From Sulfuriferula multivorans (GTDB lineage Bacteria > Pseudomonadota > Gammaproteobacteria > Burkholderiales > Sulfuriferulaceae): a stretch of DNA of 46,990 nucleotides. Below the pieces are notes generated by a model, which did not search any database, was not told the origin of the DNA, and saw only the letters and a list, made by a program, of their open reading frames with translations. A program made the position numbers and the translations under genes. The stretch is from contig NZ_BGOW01000011.1 in NCBI RefSeq assembly GCF_003851125.1, positions 1 to 46,990 of the forward strand. Direction: 5' to 3'. Within the stretch, counting starts at the first letter, position 1. Every line of letters starts with the position of its first letter. This document shows positions 18,163 to 26,644 of this stretch, one piece after another.

Positions 18163-19665
18163 TTATTCCGGCCGCATCTGCGGGAACAGAATCACGTCGC
18201 GGATGCTCTGGCTGTCCGTTAGCAGCATCACCAGCCGGTCGATGCCGATGCCGCAGCCGCCGGTGGGGGGCAGGCCATACTCCAGCGCGCGGATATAGTC
18301 GGCGTCGTAGTGCATGGCTTCCTCGTCGCCGGCTTCCTTGTTGCGCACTTGTTCCATGAAGCGTTCGGCCTGATCTTCTGGGTCGTTCAATTCGGAGAAG
18401 CCGTTGGCCAGTTCGCGTCCGGTGATGAACAACTCGAAGCGCTCGGTGATATCCGGCTGGCTGTCGGAACGGCGCGCCAGCGGGGACACTTCCGCCGGGT
18501 AGTCGATGATGAAAGTCGGCTGGATCAGCAAGGTCTCGGTGGTTTCCTCAAAGAACGTCAACTGCAAGCCGCCCAGCCCATCGGATTCGCGGAACTTGGC
18601 CTTGTTGGCCTTGAACCATGCGGCCAGCCAGGCGCGGTCGTTGAGTTGCTCGACGCTGAATTCGGGATGGTATTTGCGCACCGCATCGACGATGGTGAGG
18701 CGGTCGAACGGCTGGCCCAGGTCAATGATCTGGCCGTTGTAGTTGACCTGCTCGCTGCCGGTGGCGGCACGCGCCGTTTCGCGCAGCAGCGTTTCGGTGA
18801 AGTCCATCAGGTAGCGGTAATCCCGATACGCCTCATAGAATTCCATCATGGTGAATTCAGGATTGTGACGTGTGGAGAGGCCCTCGTTGCGGAAGTTGCG
18901 GTTGATTTCGAACACCTTCTCGAAGCCGCCCACCACCAGCCGCTTCAGATACAGTTCCGGCGCAATGCGCAGGAACAGTTCCATGTCCAGAGCATTGTGG
19001 TGCGTGGTGAACGGCTTGGCCGCCGCGCCACCGGGAATGGGGTGCATCATCGGCGTTTCCACTTCCAGAAAATCGTGACCGGTCATGAAATTGCGGATGG
19101 TCTGCACGATTTTCGAACGCGTTGCAAATACTCGGCGTGCATCCTCGTTGGTAATCAAATCAAGATAGCGCTGGCGGTATTTCTGTTCCTGATCGCTCAA
19201 GCCGTGGAATTTTTCCGGCAGGGGGCGCAAGGATTTCGACAGCAGGCGCACCGATGTGGCACGCACCGACAACTCGCCGGTCTTGGTCTTGAACAGCACG
19301 CCGGTGGCGCCGATAAAATCGCCCAGGTCCCAATGCTTGAATGCCTCGTGCGTGGCTTCGCCGGTAATATCGTTGGCAACATAAATCTGCAAACGCCCGC
19401 CCATGTCTTGCAAGGTCGCAAAGCTGGCCTTGCCCATCACGCGCTTCAGCATCATGCGCCCGGCGAACTGCACTTCCACCGGCGCGGCTTCGAGGTCTTC
19501 CTTGGTTTTTTCACCATGCGCTGCGTGGATCCTGGCGGCGTAATCGCGACGTTCAAAATCGTTGGGAAACGCCACGCCGGATTCGCGCAACTGCGCCAAC
19601 TTGGCGCGCCGCTCGGTGATGATCTGGTTGTCGTCTTGCGGAATTGGTTGCGTGGTATCGGTCAT
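18163..19665 (-). CDS. lysS: Lysyl-tRNA synthetase, class II
   Basis: A 500-residue class II synthetase charging tRNA-Lys. An N-terminal OB-fold anticodon-binding domain (about 60-165) is followed by the catalytic domain with motif 2 ([20 protein letters not shown], then TMMEFYEAY) and motif 3 [12 protein letters not shown] near the C-terminus. Its ATG is 2 bases beyond the prfB stop, the same prfB-lysS operon as in E. coli and many proteobacteria. Confidence 0.97.
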   Translation of the reverse strand: MTDTTQPIPQDDNQIITERRAKLAQLRESGVAFPNDFERRDYAARIHAAHGEKTKEDLEAAPVEVQFAGRMMLKRVMGKASFATLQDMGGRLQIYVANDITGEATHEAFKHWDLGDFIGATGVLFKTKTGELSVRATSVRLLSKSLRPLPEKFHGLSDQEQKYRQRYLDLITNEDARRVFATRSKIVQTIRNFMTGHDFLEVETPMMHPIPGGAAAKPFTTHHNALDMELFLRIAPELYLKRLVVGGFEKVFEINRNFRNEGLSTRHNPEFTMMEFYEAYRDYRYLMDFTETLLRETARAATGSEQVNYNGQIIDLGQPFDRLTIVDAVRKYHPEFSVEQLNDRAWLAAWFKANKAKFRESDGLGGLQLTFFEETTETLLIQPTFIIDYPAEVSPLARRSDSQPDITERFELFITGRELANGFSELNDPEDQAERFMEQVRNKEAGDEEAMHYDADYIRALEYGLPPTGGCGIGIDRLVMLLTDSQSIRDVILFPQMRPE

Positions 19666-19667
19666 GG

Positions 19668-20772
19668 TTAAACGCCTTGTTTCAAACTGGCTTGAATGAA
19701 CTCATCCAGATCGCCGTCCAGCACTTTCTGGGTATTGGAAATTTCCACGTTGGTACGCAAATCCTTGATGCGCGACTGGTCGAGCACGTAGGAGCGGATC
19801 TGGTGACCCCAGCCGACGTCGGATTTGCCGGCTTCGAGCTTGTCCTGCTCGGCCTGGCGTTTGCGCAGCTCGGCTTCGTACATGCGCGATTTCAGCATGG
19901 ACATGGCCTCGGCGCGGTTCTTGTGCTGGGAGCGGTCGTTCTGGCACTGCACCACGATGCCGGTGGGGATGTGCGTGATGCGCACCGCAGAATCGGTCTT
20001 GTTGATGTGCTGGCCGCCTGCACCCGAGGCGCGGTAGGTGTCGACACGCAGATCGGCCGGGTTGATATCGACCTCGATGGAATCGTCCACCTCGGGGTAG
20101 ACGAACACGCTGGCGAATGAGGTATGGCGGCCGCCGGATGAGTCGAACGGCGATTTGCGCACCAGCCGGTGCACGCCGGTTTCGCTGCGCAAAAAGCCGT
20201 AGGCGTATTCACCATCCACCTTGATGCTGGCCGATTTGATACCGGCCACGTCGCCGTCGGAGACTTCCATCACCTCGGTCTTGAAGCCTTTGCGCTCGCA
20301 GTAACGCAGATACTGGCGCAGCAGCATCGATGCCCAGTCGCACGCCTCGGTGCCGCCCGCGCCGGATTGAATGTCAATGAAGCAGTTGGCGGGGTCCATC
20401 GGGTTGGCGAACATGCGGCGAAATTCCATGGTTTCCACGGTTTGTTCCAGCTTTGCCGTATCGTCGCCTACCGCTTCCAGCGTGGCGTCATCGTTTTCCT
20501 CGCGCGCCATCTCGAACAGGTCGCGCGCATCGCGCAAACCCTGGTCCAGGCTTTGCAGCGTGAGCACCACATTTTCCAGCGATTTCTTCTCGCGGCCCAG
20601 TTCCTGGGCACGTTTCTGGTCGTTCCAGATGGCCGGGTCTTCAGCCAGCACGTTGACTTCCTCGAGGCGGCCTAACTTGGTATCGAAGTCAAAGATACCC
20701 CCGAAGTTCGGCGGTGCGGCGCACCAGGTCGGTCAGGGTGGCATCGATCTGATTGAGGCGTTCTGCTTCCAT
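19668..20772 (-). CDS. prfB: Peptide chain release factor 2, expressed by programmed +1 frameshift
   Basis: RF2 recognises UGA and UAA and releases the finished peptide. The gene is in two frames: 27 codons from ATG 20772 to 20692, an in-frame TGA at 20691-20689, then 340 codons from 20690 to the stop at 19668, giving 367 residues, the usual RF2 length. The frame 0 part encodes [13 protein letters not shown] and onward. The shifted frame contains SPF (stop-codon recognition, in [11 protein letters not shown]) and GGQ (peptide release, in [10 protein letters not shown]). Both are intact. This is the classical autoregulatory arrangement and not a damaged gene. lysS follows after 2 bases. Confidence 0.97.
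20688..20702 (-). promoter_or_regulatory. prfB programmed +1 frameshift site
   Basis: On the minus strand the site reads GGGGGTATCTTTGAC: an internal Shine-Dalgarno-like GGGGG, a short spacer, the slippery CTT codon and the UGA stop followed by C. When RF2 is scarce, UGA is read slowly and the ribosome slips forward one base to continue in the RF2 frame. The E. coli site has the same core. Confidence 0.95.
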
Positions 20773-20872
20773 GATGTTTGTATAAGGTGCTGAAAAACGG
20801 CAAATTATATCATTCTTGTACTACTGCCTTCACGCGTAGAATAAGCGCCTCAATTGATGAAGGACTCGCACC

Positions 20873-21142
20873 ATGAAAAAAACCGACCTGTACAAAAACC
20901 AGGGACTGAAAATCAACAGCCAGATGAAACAGGCCGGAATCCCCGGCCGTTTCGGCGGTGAAGCCGGGGCCATGCCGGATCGGCGCGAACAGCGCAAGCT
21001 GGATCAGGCGCAGGGGCTGGTGCCGTTTGCAGTGAAACTCAACAGTGAACTGGTGCAACAGATCCAGGCTCTGGCGCAAACGCGCCAGATGGGTTTGAAC
21101 GAGATGGTGGCCGAATTGCTGAAAAAGGGTCTGGCGGGATAA
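20873..21142 (+). CDS. Small protein with a ribbon-helix-helix-like C-terminus
   Basis: An 89-residue basic protein of unknown function. The first half is polar and lysine-rich (MKKTDLYKNQGLKINSQMKQ). Residues 50-88 (VPFAVKLNSELVQQIQALAQ, then TRQMGLNEMVAELLKKGL) fit a short beta strand followed by two helices, the layout of ribbon-helix-helix DNA-binding proteins. I infer a possible DNA-binding role from that pattern only. AAGGA lies about 9 bases upstream of ATG 20873. It is divergent from prfB and is not accompanied by a visible toxin gene. Confidence 0.75.
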   Translation: MKKTDLYKNQGLKINSQMKQAGIPGRFGGEAGAMPDRREQRKLDQAQGLVPFAVKLNSELVQQIQALAQTRQMGLNEMVAELLKKGLAG

Positions 21143-21189
21143 TTGATTTTGCCGGAATGAAATCGAGTGAGCGAACGGCAAGGCGTGCT

Positions 21190-21930
21190 ATGTGTCGTAT
21201 GAAAATTCATTTTTCCATCCTGCCTGCGGCGGCCATGCTGCTGGTAACAAATGTATTGGCGCAACCCGCGGCCGGAGGAGGCGAGCCGTCGCTGGCGTTC
21301 AAGCTCACCCCCGCTTTTTACCGTATCAGCGACGGCAATAATGCGGCTGACCTCAACCTGCGCGCCGATTATGGTGACAATGTTGGCTGGATTGGTTATT
21401 ACCGCGACCGGCTTGGGTTTCAACAAGCTCGTGCCGGTTACGAGAGGCACGTTGACTTGGATGCAGCGCGTCTGGTTCTTTCCGTTCAGGTGGCCTCGCA
21501 CGGATTTCTGGGCGGCTCGGCGAATGCGGAAATCGGCGGCGACACCTTTGCCATTGTCGGCTTTGGCCGTACCAATCTGCGCGATTACTACAATCTCAAC
21601 TTCGATCCGAACGATGCCATCACGCTCGGTATCGGTACGCGCGCGATCAGTAATACAGTACTGTCGCTATTTATGGTCAAGGATGACCGGCTCGGCACTG
21701 GGCAACGCGTCACCCACTTGATAGCACGTCGCAGGTTTGCCGAAAAGCAGCGGTTTACAATTGATCTGTCCTACAAAAGCGGGAGGAACACGGCAGGCGA
21801 CGACGTTGAGGGAAGCGGTATCGCCGTGACTTACGATTACGCGCCCTGGTTTGTGCGCGTGGCCTACGATCCTTACGTCAATTTCAGCGCCAATCGAATG
21901 ACGCTATTTGCTCTCTGCAGACGCTTCTGA
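21190..21930 (+). CDS. Putative secreted or outer-membrane beta-barrel protein of unknown function
   Basis: A 246-residue protein with a likely signal peptide (MCRMKIHFSILPAAAMLLVT, cleaved after NVLA). The mature part has alternating hydrophobic/polar strands, many glycines and aromatic girdle residues, and ends in a short segment terminating with Phe (ALCRRF), which suggests an outer-membrane barrel. I do not recognise the family. ATG 21190 is chosen because AAGG precedes it by 6 bases and it puts the signal peptide at the N-terminus; the frame is open to 21157. The yqaA-like gene follows after 25 bases, possibly in one transcript. Confidence 0.7.
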   Translation: MCRMKIHFSILPAAAMLLVTNVLAQPAAGGGEPSLAFKLTPAFYRISDGNNAADLNLRADYGDNVGWIGYYRDRLGFQQARAGYERHVDLDAARLVLSVQVASHGFLGGSANAEIGGDTFAIVGFGRTNLRDYYNLNFDPNDAITLGIGTRAISNTVLSLFMVKDDRLGTGQRVTHLIARRRFAEKQRFTIDLSYKSGRNTAGDDVEGSGIAVTYDYAPWFVRVAYDPYVNFSANRMTLFALCRRF

Positions 21931-21955
21931 AAACTGCAATCCTGAATGTTTCGGA

Positions 21956-22351
21956 ATGACTGAAACCGCCAGCCTGATTTCATTATTTGTCAGCAGCTTT
22001 CTCGCGGCCACGCTATTGCCGGGGGGCTCGGAGGCGGTGCTGTTCGCGCTGCTTAAAGCCTATCCGTCAACGATGTGGACGGCTCTTGGCATTGCCACCC
22101 TGGGCAACACGCTGGGCGGTATGGTGAGCTTCGGCATGGGCTGGCTGGTGCCGCAAACCAAACGACTCAAACACGTGGAGAAGGTGCGCCGTTACGGCAC
22201 ACCGGCATTGCTGCTTGCCTGGGCGCCCTTGATCGGCGATGCGTTATGCCTGGCTGCCGGCTGGTTACGCCTCAATCCGTGGCAGGCCGCGCTGTATATG
22301 GCGATGGGTAAATTCGCACGCTATTGGGTGATTGCTTACGCCGCCGGTTGA
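21956..22351 (+). CDS. YqaA family (DedA-like) inner-membrane protein
   Basis: A 131-residue membrane protein with about four hydrophobic segments (roughly 5-25, 37-58, 80-98, 106-128). The motif LPGGSEAVLFALLKAYPSTMW and the later AWAPLIGDALCLAAGWLRL are typical of the YqaA group within the VTT/DedA superfamily, whose members affect membrane homeostasis or lipid flipping. The precise role is unknown. ATG 21956 is preferred over upstream in-frame starts because it sits directly before the first membrane segment. The heptamer repeat begins 7 bases after its stop. Confidence 0.82.
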   Translation: MTETASLISLFVSSFLAATLLPGGSEAVLFALLKAYPSTMWTALGIATLGNTLGGMVSFGMGWLVPQTKRLKHVEKVRRYGTPALLLAWAPLIGDALCLAAGWLRLNPWQAALYMAMGKFARYWVIAYAAG

Positions 22352-22358
22352 TCCGGAA

Positions 22359-22428
22359 GGCAAAAGGCAAAAGGCAAAAGGCAAAAGGCAAAAGGCAAAA
22401 GGCAAAAGGCAAAAGGCAAAAGGCAAAA
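22359..22428. repeat. Tandem heptanucleotide repeat (GGCAAAA) x10
   Basis: Ten uninterrupted, identical copies of GGCAAAA fill 22359-22428. The array sits in the 165-base gap between the 3' ends of the convergent yqaA-like gene and the gene at 22517, so it is not in a known coding region. One plus-strand frame stays open through it, but the resulting Lys/Arg-rich peptide has no support as a gene. It is a simple-sequence array likely to vary in copy number by slippage. Confidence 0.97.
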
Positions 22429-22516
22429 ATCAAGCCTGGGGAGGGACTTAAATTGTGCCTTCTCGTTTTCCCGTGCTTTGCGTGGTTAACGTTTTTTTTC
22501 CAGGATCAAGCAGCCT

Positions 22517-22777
22517 TCAAAACAGTTTGCGTATCCTGTCGTAACCAAGGGCAATTTCATCCGCTAACTGCTTGGCAGCAGTCTTGACGTTCCTGGCGGT
22601 GTCTTCTGCGGAGTCGCCCACCAGGCTGGCCCTGGCACGCAGCTGCGTCAGTTTGCCTTCCATGCTTTCCCATTCTTCCATGGCTTCCAGCTTGGCCAGA
22701 TGGGCCTGGACTATCAGTTCGTCACGTTGCTGGGCAAGACCATCCAGAACTTTTTGTATTTCCTCGCGCGTATCCAT
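22517..22777 (-). CDS. Small helical (coiled-coil-like) protein of unknown function
   Basis: An 86-residue, highly charged protein without signal peptide or membrane segment. Residues 1-50 (starting MDTREEIQKVLDGLAQQRDE) show heptad-like spacing of hydrophobic residues and suggest a long helix or coiled coil; the second half contains ARNVKTAAKQLADEI, also helical. AAGGA precedes ATG 22777 by 7 bases, which supports translation. The pattern is reminiscent of small conserved betaproteobacterial proteins, but I cannot name the family. Confidence 0.75.
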   Translation of the reverse strand: MDTREEIQKVLDGLAQQRDELIVQAHLAKLEAMEEWESMEGKLTQLRARASLVGDSAEDTARNVKTAAKQLADEIALGYDRIRKLF

Positions 22778-22864
22778 GTTGCTTCCTTATTGATTGCGAT
22801 AGGGTATCGGGTTTCTACAATATAGCCCGGATTCCGGGATGATGGGTTTGAATTGGTGCCGGAC

Positions 22865-23788
22865 TCATAGTCCTGCCAGTACCCGGATATGGGCGGCGGC
22901 ACTGCGACCCAGTGCGGGCAGGGCATAACCGCCCTCAAGGGTGGAAACGATGCGGCCATGGGCGTATTTCTGCGCGATGGCTTTCACCTGTTGCGTCACC
23001 CATGTGTAATCTGCCTCGGTGAGATTCAGCATCGCCATGTCGTCCTCACGGTGGGCGTCAAAGCCGGCGGAAATGAACACCATTTCCGGCGCAAATTGTT
23101 CCAGCGCAGGCAGGCACCGTGCCATGAAGGCCGCGCGGAATCCGGCGCCATCCGTGCCTGCCGGCAGCGGCACGTTGATGATGTGTTCGTTGCCGGAACC
23201 CGCGCCGCTGTGCGGGTAGAACGGATGCTGGAAAGTGGAGCACAACATGACGCGCGGGTCGTCGTGGAAAATGTCCTCGGTGCCGTTGCCGTGGTGCACA
23301 TCGAAGTCGACGATGGCCACGCGCTGCAAGCCGTGTTGCGCGAGGGCATGGGCGACGCCGACAGCAACGTTGTTGAAAATGCAGAAGCCCATGGCCTGGT
23401 CGCGAGTGGCGTGGTGGCCGGGCGGGCGTACCTTGCAGAAGGCGTTGTCCACCTCGCCCCGCATCACCATATCGGTAGCCATGACTGCCGCGCCCGCCGC
23501 ACGCAGGGCCGCTTCCAGTGAATAGGGGTTCATCGCGGTGTCGGGGTCAAGCCTGGTCAGCCCGGCGGCAGGCGCACTGGCCTCTATCCGGTCCAGATGC
23601 GCCGCCGTGTGCACCCGCAACAACTGTTCCCGGGTGGCGCGCGGCGCATCGTAATAGCGCAGAAAATCATGCAGCCGGGCGGCGATGAGCTGATCCTGGA
23701 TAGCAGTGAGCCGCTCCGGGCACTCCGGGTGGTACGGCCCCATGTCGTGTCTGGCGCAAGCGGGATGGGAGATGATGGCGGTGAACAC
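22865..23788 (-). CDS. Histone deacetylase family protein (class II-like deacetylase)
   Basis: A 307-residue member of the arginase/deacetylase fold, Zn2+-dependent. Catalytic features are intact: RPPGHHATRDQAMGFCIFNN (tandem His active site), DFDVHHGNGTEDIFHDDP (zinc ligands Asp and His), ISAGFDAHREDD (third zinc-ligand Asp) and LEGGYAL near the end. Bacterial members remove acetyl groups from proteins, polyamines or small molecules. I prefer a GTG start at 23788 (VFTAIISHPAC); the frame is open to an ATG at 23854, but that has no ribosome binding site and overlaps the likely promoter region. It is divergent from the acyl-CoA synthetase/GNAT gene, which suggests opposed activities. Confidence 0.93.
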   Translation of the reverse strand: MFTAIISHPACARHDMGPYHPECPERLTAIQDQLIAARLHDFLRYYDAPRATREQLLRVHTAAHLDRIEASAPAAGLTRLDPDTAMNPYSLEAALRAAGAAVMATDMVMRGEVDNAFCKVRPPGHHATRDQAMGFCIFNNVAVGVAHALAQHGLQRVAIVDFDVHHGNGTEDIFHDDPRVMLCSTFQHPFYPHSGAGSGNEHIINVPLPAGTDGAGFRAAFMARCLPALEQFAPEMVFISAGFDAHREDDMAMLNLTEADYTWVTQQVKAIAQKYAHGRIVSTLEGGYALPALGRSAAAHIRVLAGL

Positions 23789-23880
23789 AGGCTTGGTCTC
23801 GTTCGGTTGGTAGCAAGAATGATCATGTTGTAACCAATGGATGCTACATTGCAAATACTTTGTAACGATCGGGTCAAGTT

Positions 23881-26559
23881 ATGGCGAGTCATTACCTCAC
23901 CCCCCTGTTCAGCCCGCGTTCGGTCGCCGTGATCGGTGCCAGCACCAAGCTGGAGTCGATCGGCGGCATCGTGTTCCAGAACATGCTGCAAGCCGGTTTC
24001 CGCGGCAAAATCTACGCCGCCAACCCGAAATACACGGAAGTTCAGGGGCAGCCCTGCTATGCCAGCCTCGCCGATATCCCCGAGCAGGTCGACCTGGTGG
24101 TGATCGCCACGCCTGCCGCCAGCGTACCGGATCTGGTGGAAATCGCCGGACGTCGTGGCGTGCGCGCGGCGGTGGTGATGTCCGCCGGCTTCAGCGAGGG
24201 TGGCGCGCAAGGCAAGGCGCTTGAAGCGGCCATGCAGCAAAATGCACAGCGCCACGGGCTGCGGCTGATCGGGCCGAATTGCCTGGGCATCATGCGCCCC
24301 AGTATCGGGCTCGACGTGACCTTCAGCCGCGGCGGTGCCAACTCCGGCAATCTGGCGCTGGTCTCGCAGTCCGGGGCGATTTGTACTGCCATTCTCGACT
24401 GGGCCAAACCCAATGGCGTGGGCTTTTCCACCGTGGTTTCCGTGGGCATTTCCGCCGATCTGGATTTCGGCGAGATCCTCGACTATCTGGTGGCTGATCC
24501 CTTGACCGACAGCGTGCTGCTCTACATCGAGGGCATCCGTAACGCGCGCGGTTTCATGAGCGGTCTGCGCGCGGCCGCGCGCGTCAAGCCGGTAATCGTG
24601 GTGAAATCCGGGCGTCACCAGAGCGGCTCGCGCGCCGCGCAGTCCCATAGCGGAGCGCTGGTTGGCGCCGACGACGTGTTCGATGCCGCGCTGGCTCGCG
24701 CCGGTGTAGTACGGGTGGATACCATCGTGCAGCTGTTCGCCGCGGCCAAGGCGCTGGCCGGACACCTGCGCAGCCAGGGCAACCGTCTGGCCATCGTCAC
24801 CAACGGCGGCGGACCGGGCGTGATGGCAGCGGACCGGGTGGCGGAGCGCGGCGTCCGGCTGGCTGAACTGGCGCCGGAAACCATGACCCGGCTGGATGCG
24901 GTGCTTCCCGCCACCTGGTCTCACGGCAATCCGGTGGATGTGATCGGCGACGCCGATGCCGGGCGCTATCGCGCGGCGATGCGCGCCTGTCTGGAAGACC
25001 CCGGTGTGGACGGCGTATTCGTGATTCTCACCCCGCAGGCCATGACGCATCCTTTGGAAGTGGCCGAGGCCGTGATCGAGGCAGCAGCGTCCACCAGAAA
25101 GCCGGTGCTGGCCTGCTGGATGGGCGAAACGCAGATCGCCGAAGGACGGCGGGCCTTGACTGCGGCGGGTATTCCCAATTTCCGCACGCCGGAGCCGGGG
25201 GTGGACGTGTTCGCCTGCATCTCTGCCCATTACGCGAACCAGAAGCTGCTGTTGCAAACCTCCGGACCGCTTTCCCACCACCTTGAGCCGGACGTGGAAG
25301 GTGCACGCTTGCTGATCGAGAACGCCTTGTCCGAGCGCCGCCGCGTATTGAGCGAGATGGAGTCCAAGGCGCTGCTGGCGGCTTTCCACATTCCGGTGGC
25401 GCAGGCGCTGCTGGCGCGCTCGCCCAACGAGGCCCTGCAGATTGCCGAGCAACTGGGCTTTCCCATCGCGATGAAAATCCTTTCCCCCGATATCACCCAC
25501 AAGACCGATGCCGGGGGTGTGCGGCTCAATCTGAACAACGCCAGCGCCTTGCGCTCGGCCTACCATGAGCTGATCGCCACGGTGGAAGCAGCCCGGCCGG
25601 GTGCGCGCATCGAGGGCGTGCTGATCGAGCCCATGGTGATCAAACCCAATGGCCGCGAGTTGCTGGTGGGCGTGATCCGCGATCCTGTATTCGGCCCGGT
25701 GATCACTTTCGGCGCCGGCGGCACCGCAGTGGAAGTGCTGGCCGACCGCGCGGTGCAGCTGCCGCCCCTCAATGCTTACCTAGCCCGCAACATGATCGCT
25801 TCCACCCGCGTCGCGCGCCTGCTCGGCGCGTTCCGGCACCTGCCGCCAGTCAATATGGAAGCGCTGGAGAGCGTGCTGTTGCGGGTGTCGGAGATGGTGT
25901 GCGAGCTGCCCTGGCTGGAGGAGATGGACATCAATCCGCTGATCCTGGACGAGCACGGTGCGCTGGCTGCCGATGCGCGCATCGTGATCGGGCCGCGGCC
26001 GCCGGTGGCGGATCCTTACGCGCATATGGCGATCTGCCCCTACCCGACGCAGCTGGTCAGCCACTGGCAACTGCCGGACGGTACCAATCTGACTATCCGC
26101 CCGATTCGCCCGGAAGACGCGGAAATGGAGCAGGCATTCGTGCGCGGCCTGTCCCATGAAACCAAATATTTCCGCTTCATGGACACCCTGCAGGAGCTCT
26201 CCCCCAGCGCGCTGGCACGTTTCACCCAGATCGACTACGACCGCGAGATGGCACTGCTCGTCTCCAGCGCGGAAAACGGCCGCGAAGTGGAATTGGCCAT
26301 TGCCCGCTACATCACCAATCCGGACGGCGAATCCTGCGAATTTGCGCTGGTCGTGGCCGACGCCTGGCAACATCGGGGAATCGGACGCAAGCTGCTGCAC
26401 AGCCTGTTCGACGTGGCCCGGCAGAAAGGTTTGAAACGCGTGGAAGGCGAGGTGCTGTACAGCAATGAGAAGATGCTGGAGATGATGCGCTCGCTCGGTT
26501 TTCAGGTCAGCCAGAACCCGGACGATGCGCAGGTGAAACAGGTGGTGAAATACCTTTAG
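23881..26559 (+). CDS. Pat-like fusion: NDP-forming acyl-CoA synthetase domains plus GNAT acetyltransferase
   Basis: An 892-residue protein in four parts: CoA-binding Rossmann domain (about 5-140, starting SPRSVAVIGAS), succinyl-CoA-synthetase-like domains (about 145-450, with SHSGALVGADDVFDAA containing His256), an ATP-grasp domain (about 480-700, ending in EEMDINPLI), and a C-terminal GNAT domain (about 730-890) with the acetyl-CoA motif QHRGIGRKLL. This architecture is that of protein lysine acetyltransferases such as Salmonella Pat (YfiQ/Pka), which acetylate and switch off acetyl-CoA synthetase. Whether the synthetase part is catalytic or only a sensor cannot be told from sequence. The gene is GC-rich and produces a long antisense open frame that I reject. 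Confidence 0.95.
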   Translation: MASHYLTPLFSPRSVAVIGASTKLESIGGIVFQNMLQAGFRGKIYAANPKYTEVQGQPCYASLADIPEQVDLVVIATPAASVPDLVEIAGRRGVRAAVVMSAGFSEGGAQGKALEAAMQQNAQRHGLRLIGPNCLGIMRPSIGLDVTFSRGGANSGNLALVSQSGAICTAILDWAKPNGVGFSTVVSVGISADLDFGEILDYLVADPLTDSVLLYIEGIRNARGFMSGLRAAARVKPVIVVKSGRHQSGSRAAQSHSGALVGADDVFDAALARAGVVRVDTIVQLFAAAKALAGHLRSQGNRLAIVTNGGGPGVMAADRVAERGVRLAELAPETMTRLDAVLPATWSHGNPVDVIGDADAGRYRAAMRACLEDPGVDGVFVILTPQAMTHPLEVAEAVIEAAASTRKPVLACWMGETQIAEGRRALTAAGIPNFRTPEPGVDVFACISAHYANQKLLLQTSGPLSHHLEPDVEGARLLIENALSERRRVLSEMESKALLAAFHIPVAQALLARSPNEALQIAEQLGFPIAMKILSPDITHKTDAGGVRLNLNNASALRSAYHELIATVEAARPGARIEGVLIEPMVIKPNGRELLVGVIRDPVFGPVITFGAGGTAVEVLADRAVQLPPLNAYLARNMIASTRVARLLGAFRHLPPVNMEALESVLLRVSEMVCELPWLEEMDINPLILDEHGALAADARIVIGPRPPVADPYAHMAICPYPTQLVSHWQLPDGTNLTIRPIRPEDAEMEQAFVRGLSHETKYFRFMDTLQELSPSALARFTQIDYDREMALLVSSAENGREVELAIARYITNPDGESCEFALVVADAWQHRGIGRKLLHSLFDVARQKGLKRVEGEVLYSNEKMLEMMRSLGFQVSQNPDDAQVKQVVKYL

Positions 26560-26644
26560 GCTCTCCTATAAAATCCCTATTGGAAAAGCATGTTCCCGGC
26601 CCGGCCTATTCGCAAGGCCGGCACCTCGCAGTTGCCGGGATGGT

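Noticed and set aside
18310-19671. A 453-codon plus-strand open frame opposite lysS
   Set aside because: It exactly mirrors a conserved lysyl-tRNA synthetase gene and has no recognisable motif or ribosome binding site; antisense shadow.
19668-20651. prfB as a short 327-residue protein or a frameshifted pseudogene
   Set aside because: The upstream 27 codons, slippery site and UGA match the known programmed frameshift, which restores the 367-residue RF2.
22359-22428. CRISPR array
   Set aside because: The unit is 7 bases with no spacers and no cas genes nearby; it is a simple tandem repeat.
22324-22587. A plus-strand frame running through the GGCAAAA array (Lys/Arg-rich peptide)
   Set aside because: It begins inside the yqaA-like gene in another frame, has no ribosome binding site, and its sequence is just the translated repeat.
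23584-25566. A 660-codon minus-strand open frame antisense to the Pat-like gene
   Set aside because: It is rich in His, Gly, Arg and Gln without domain pattern, lies over a GC-rich gene whose third positions are G/C, and crosses into the deacetylase gene. It is a composition shadow.
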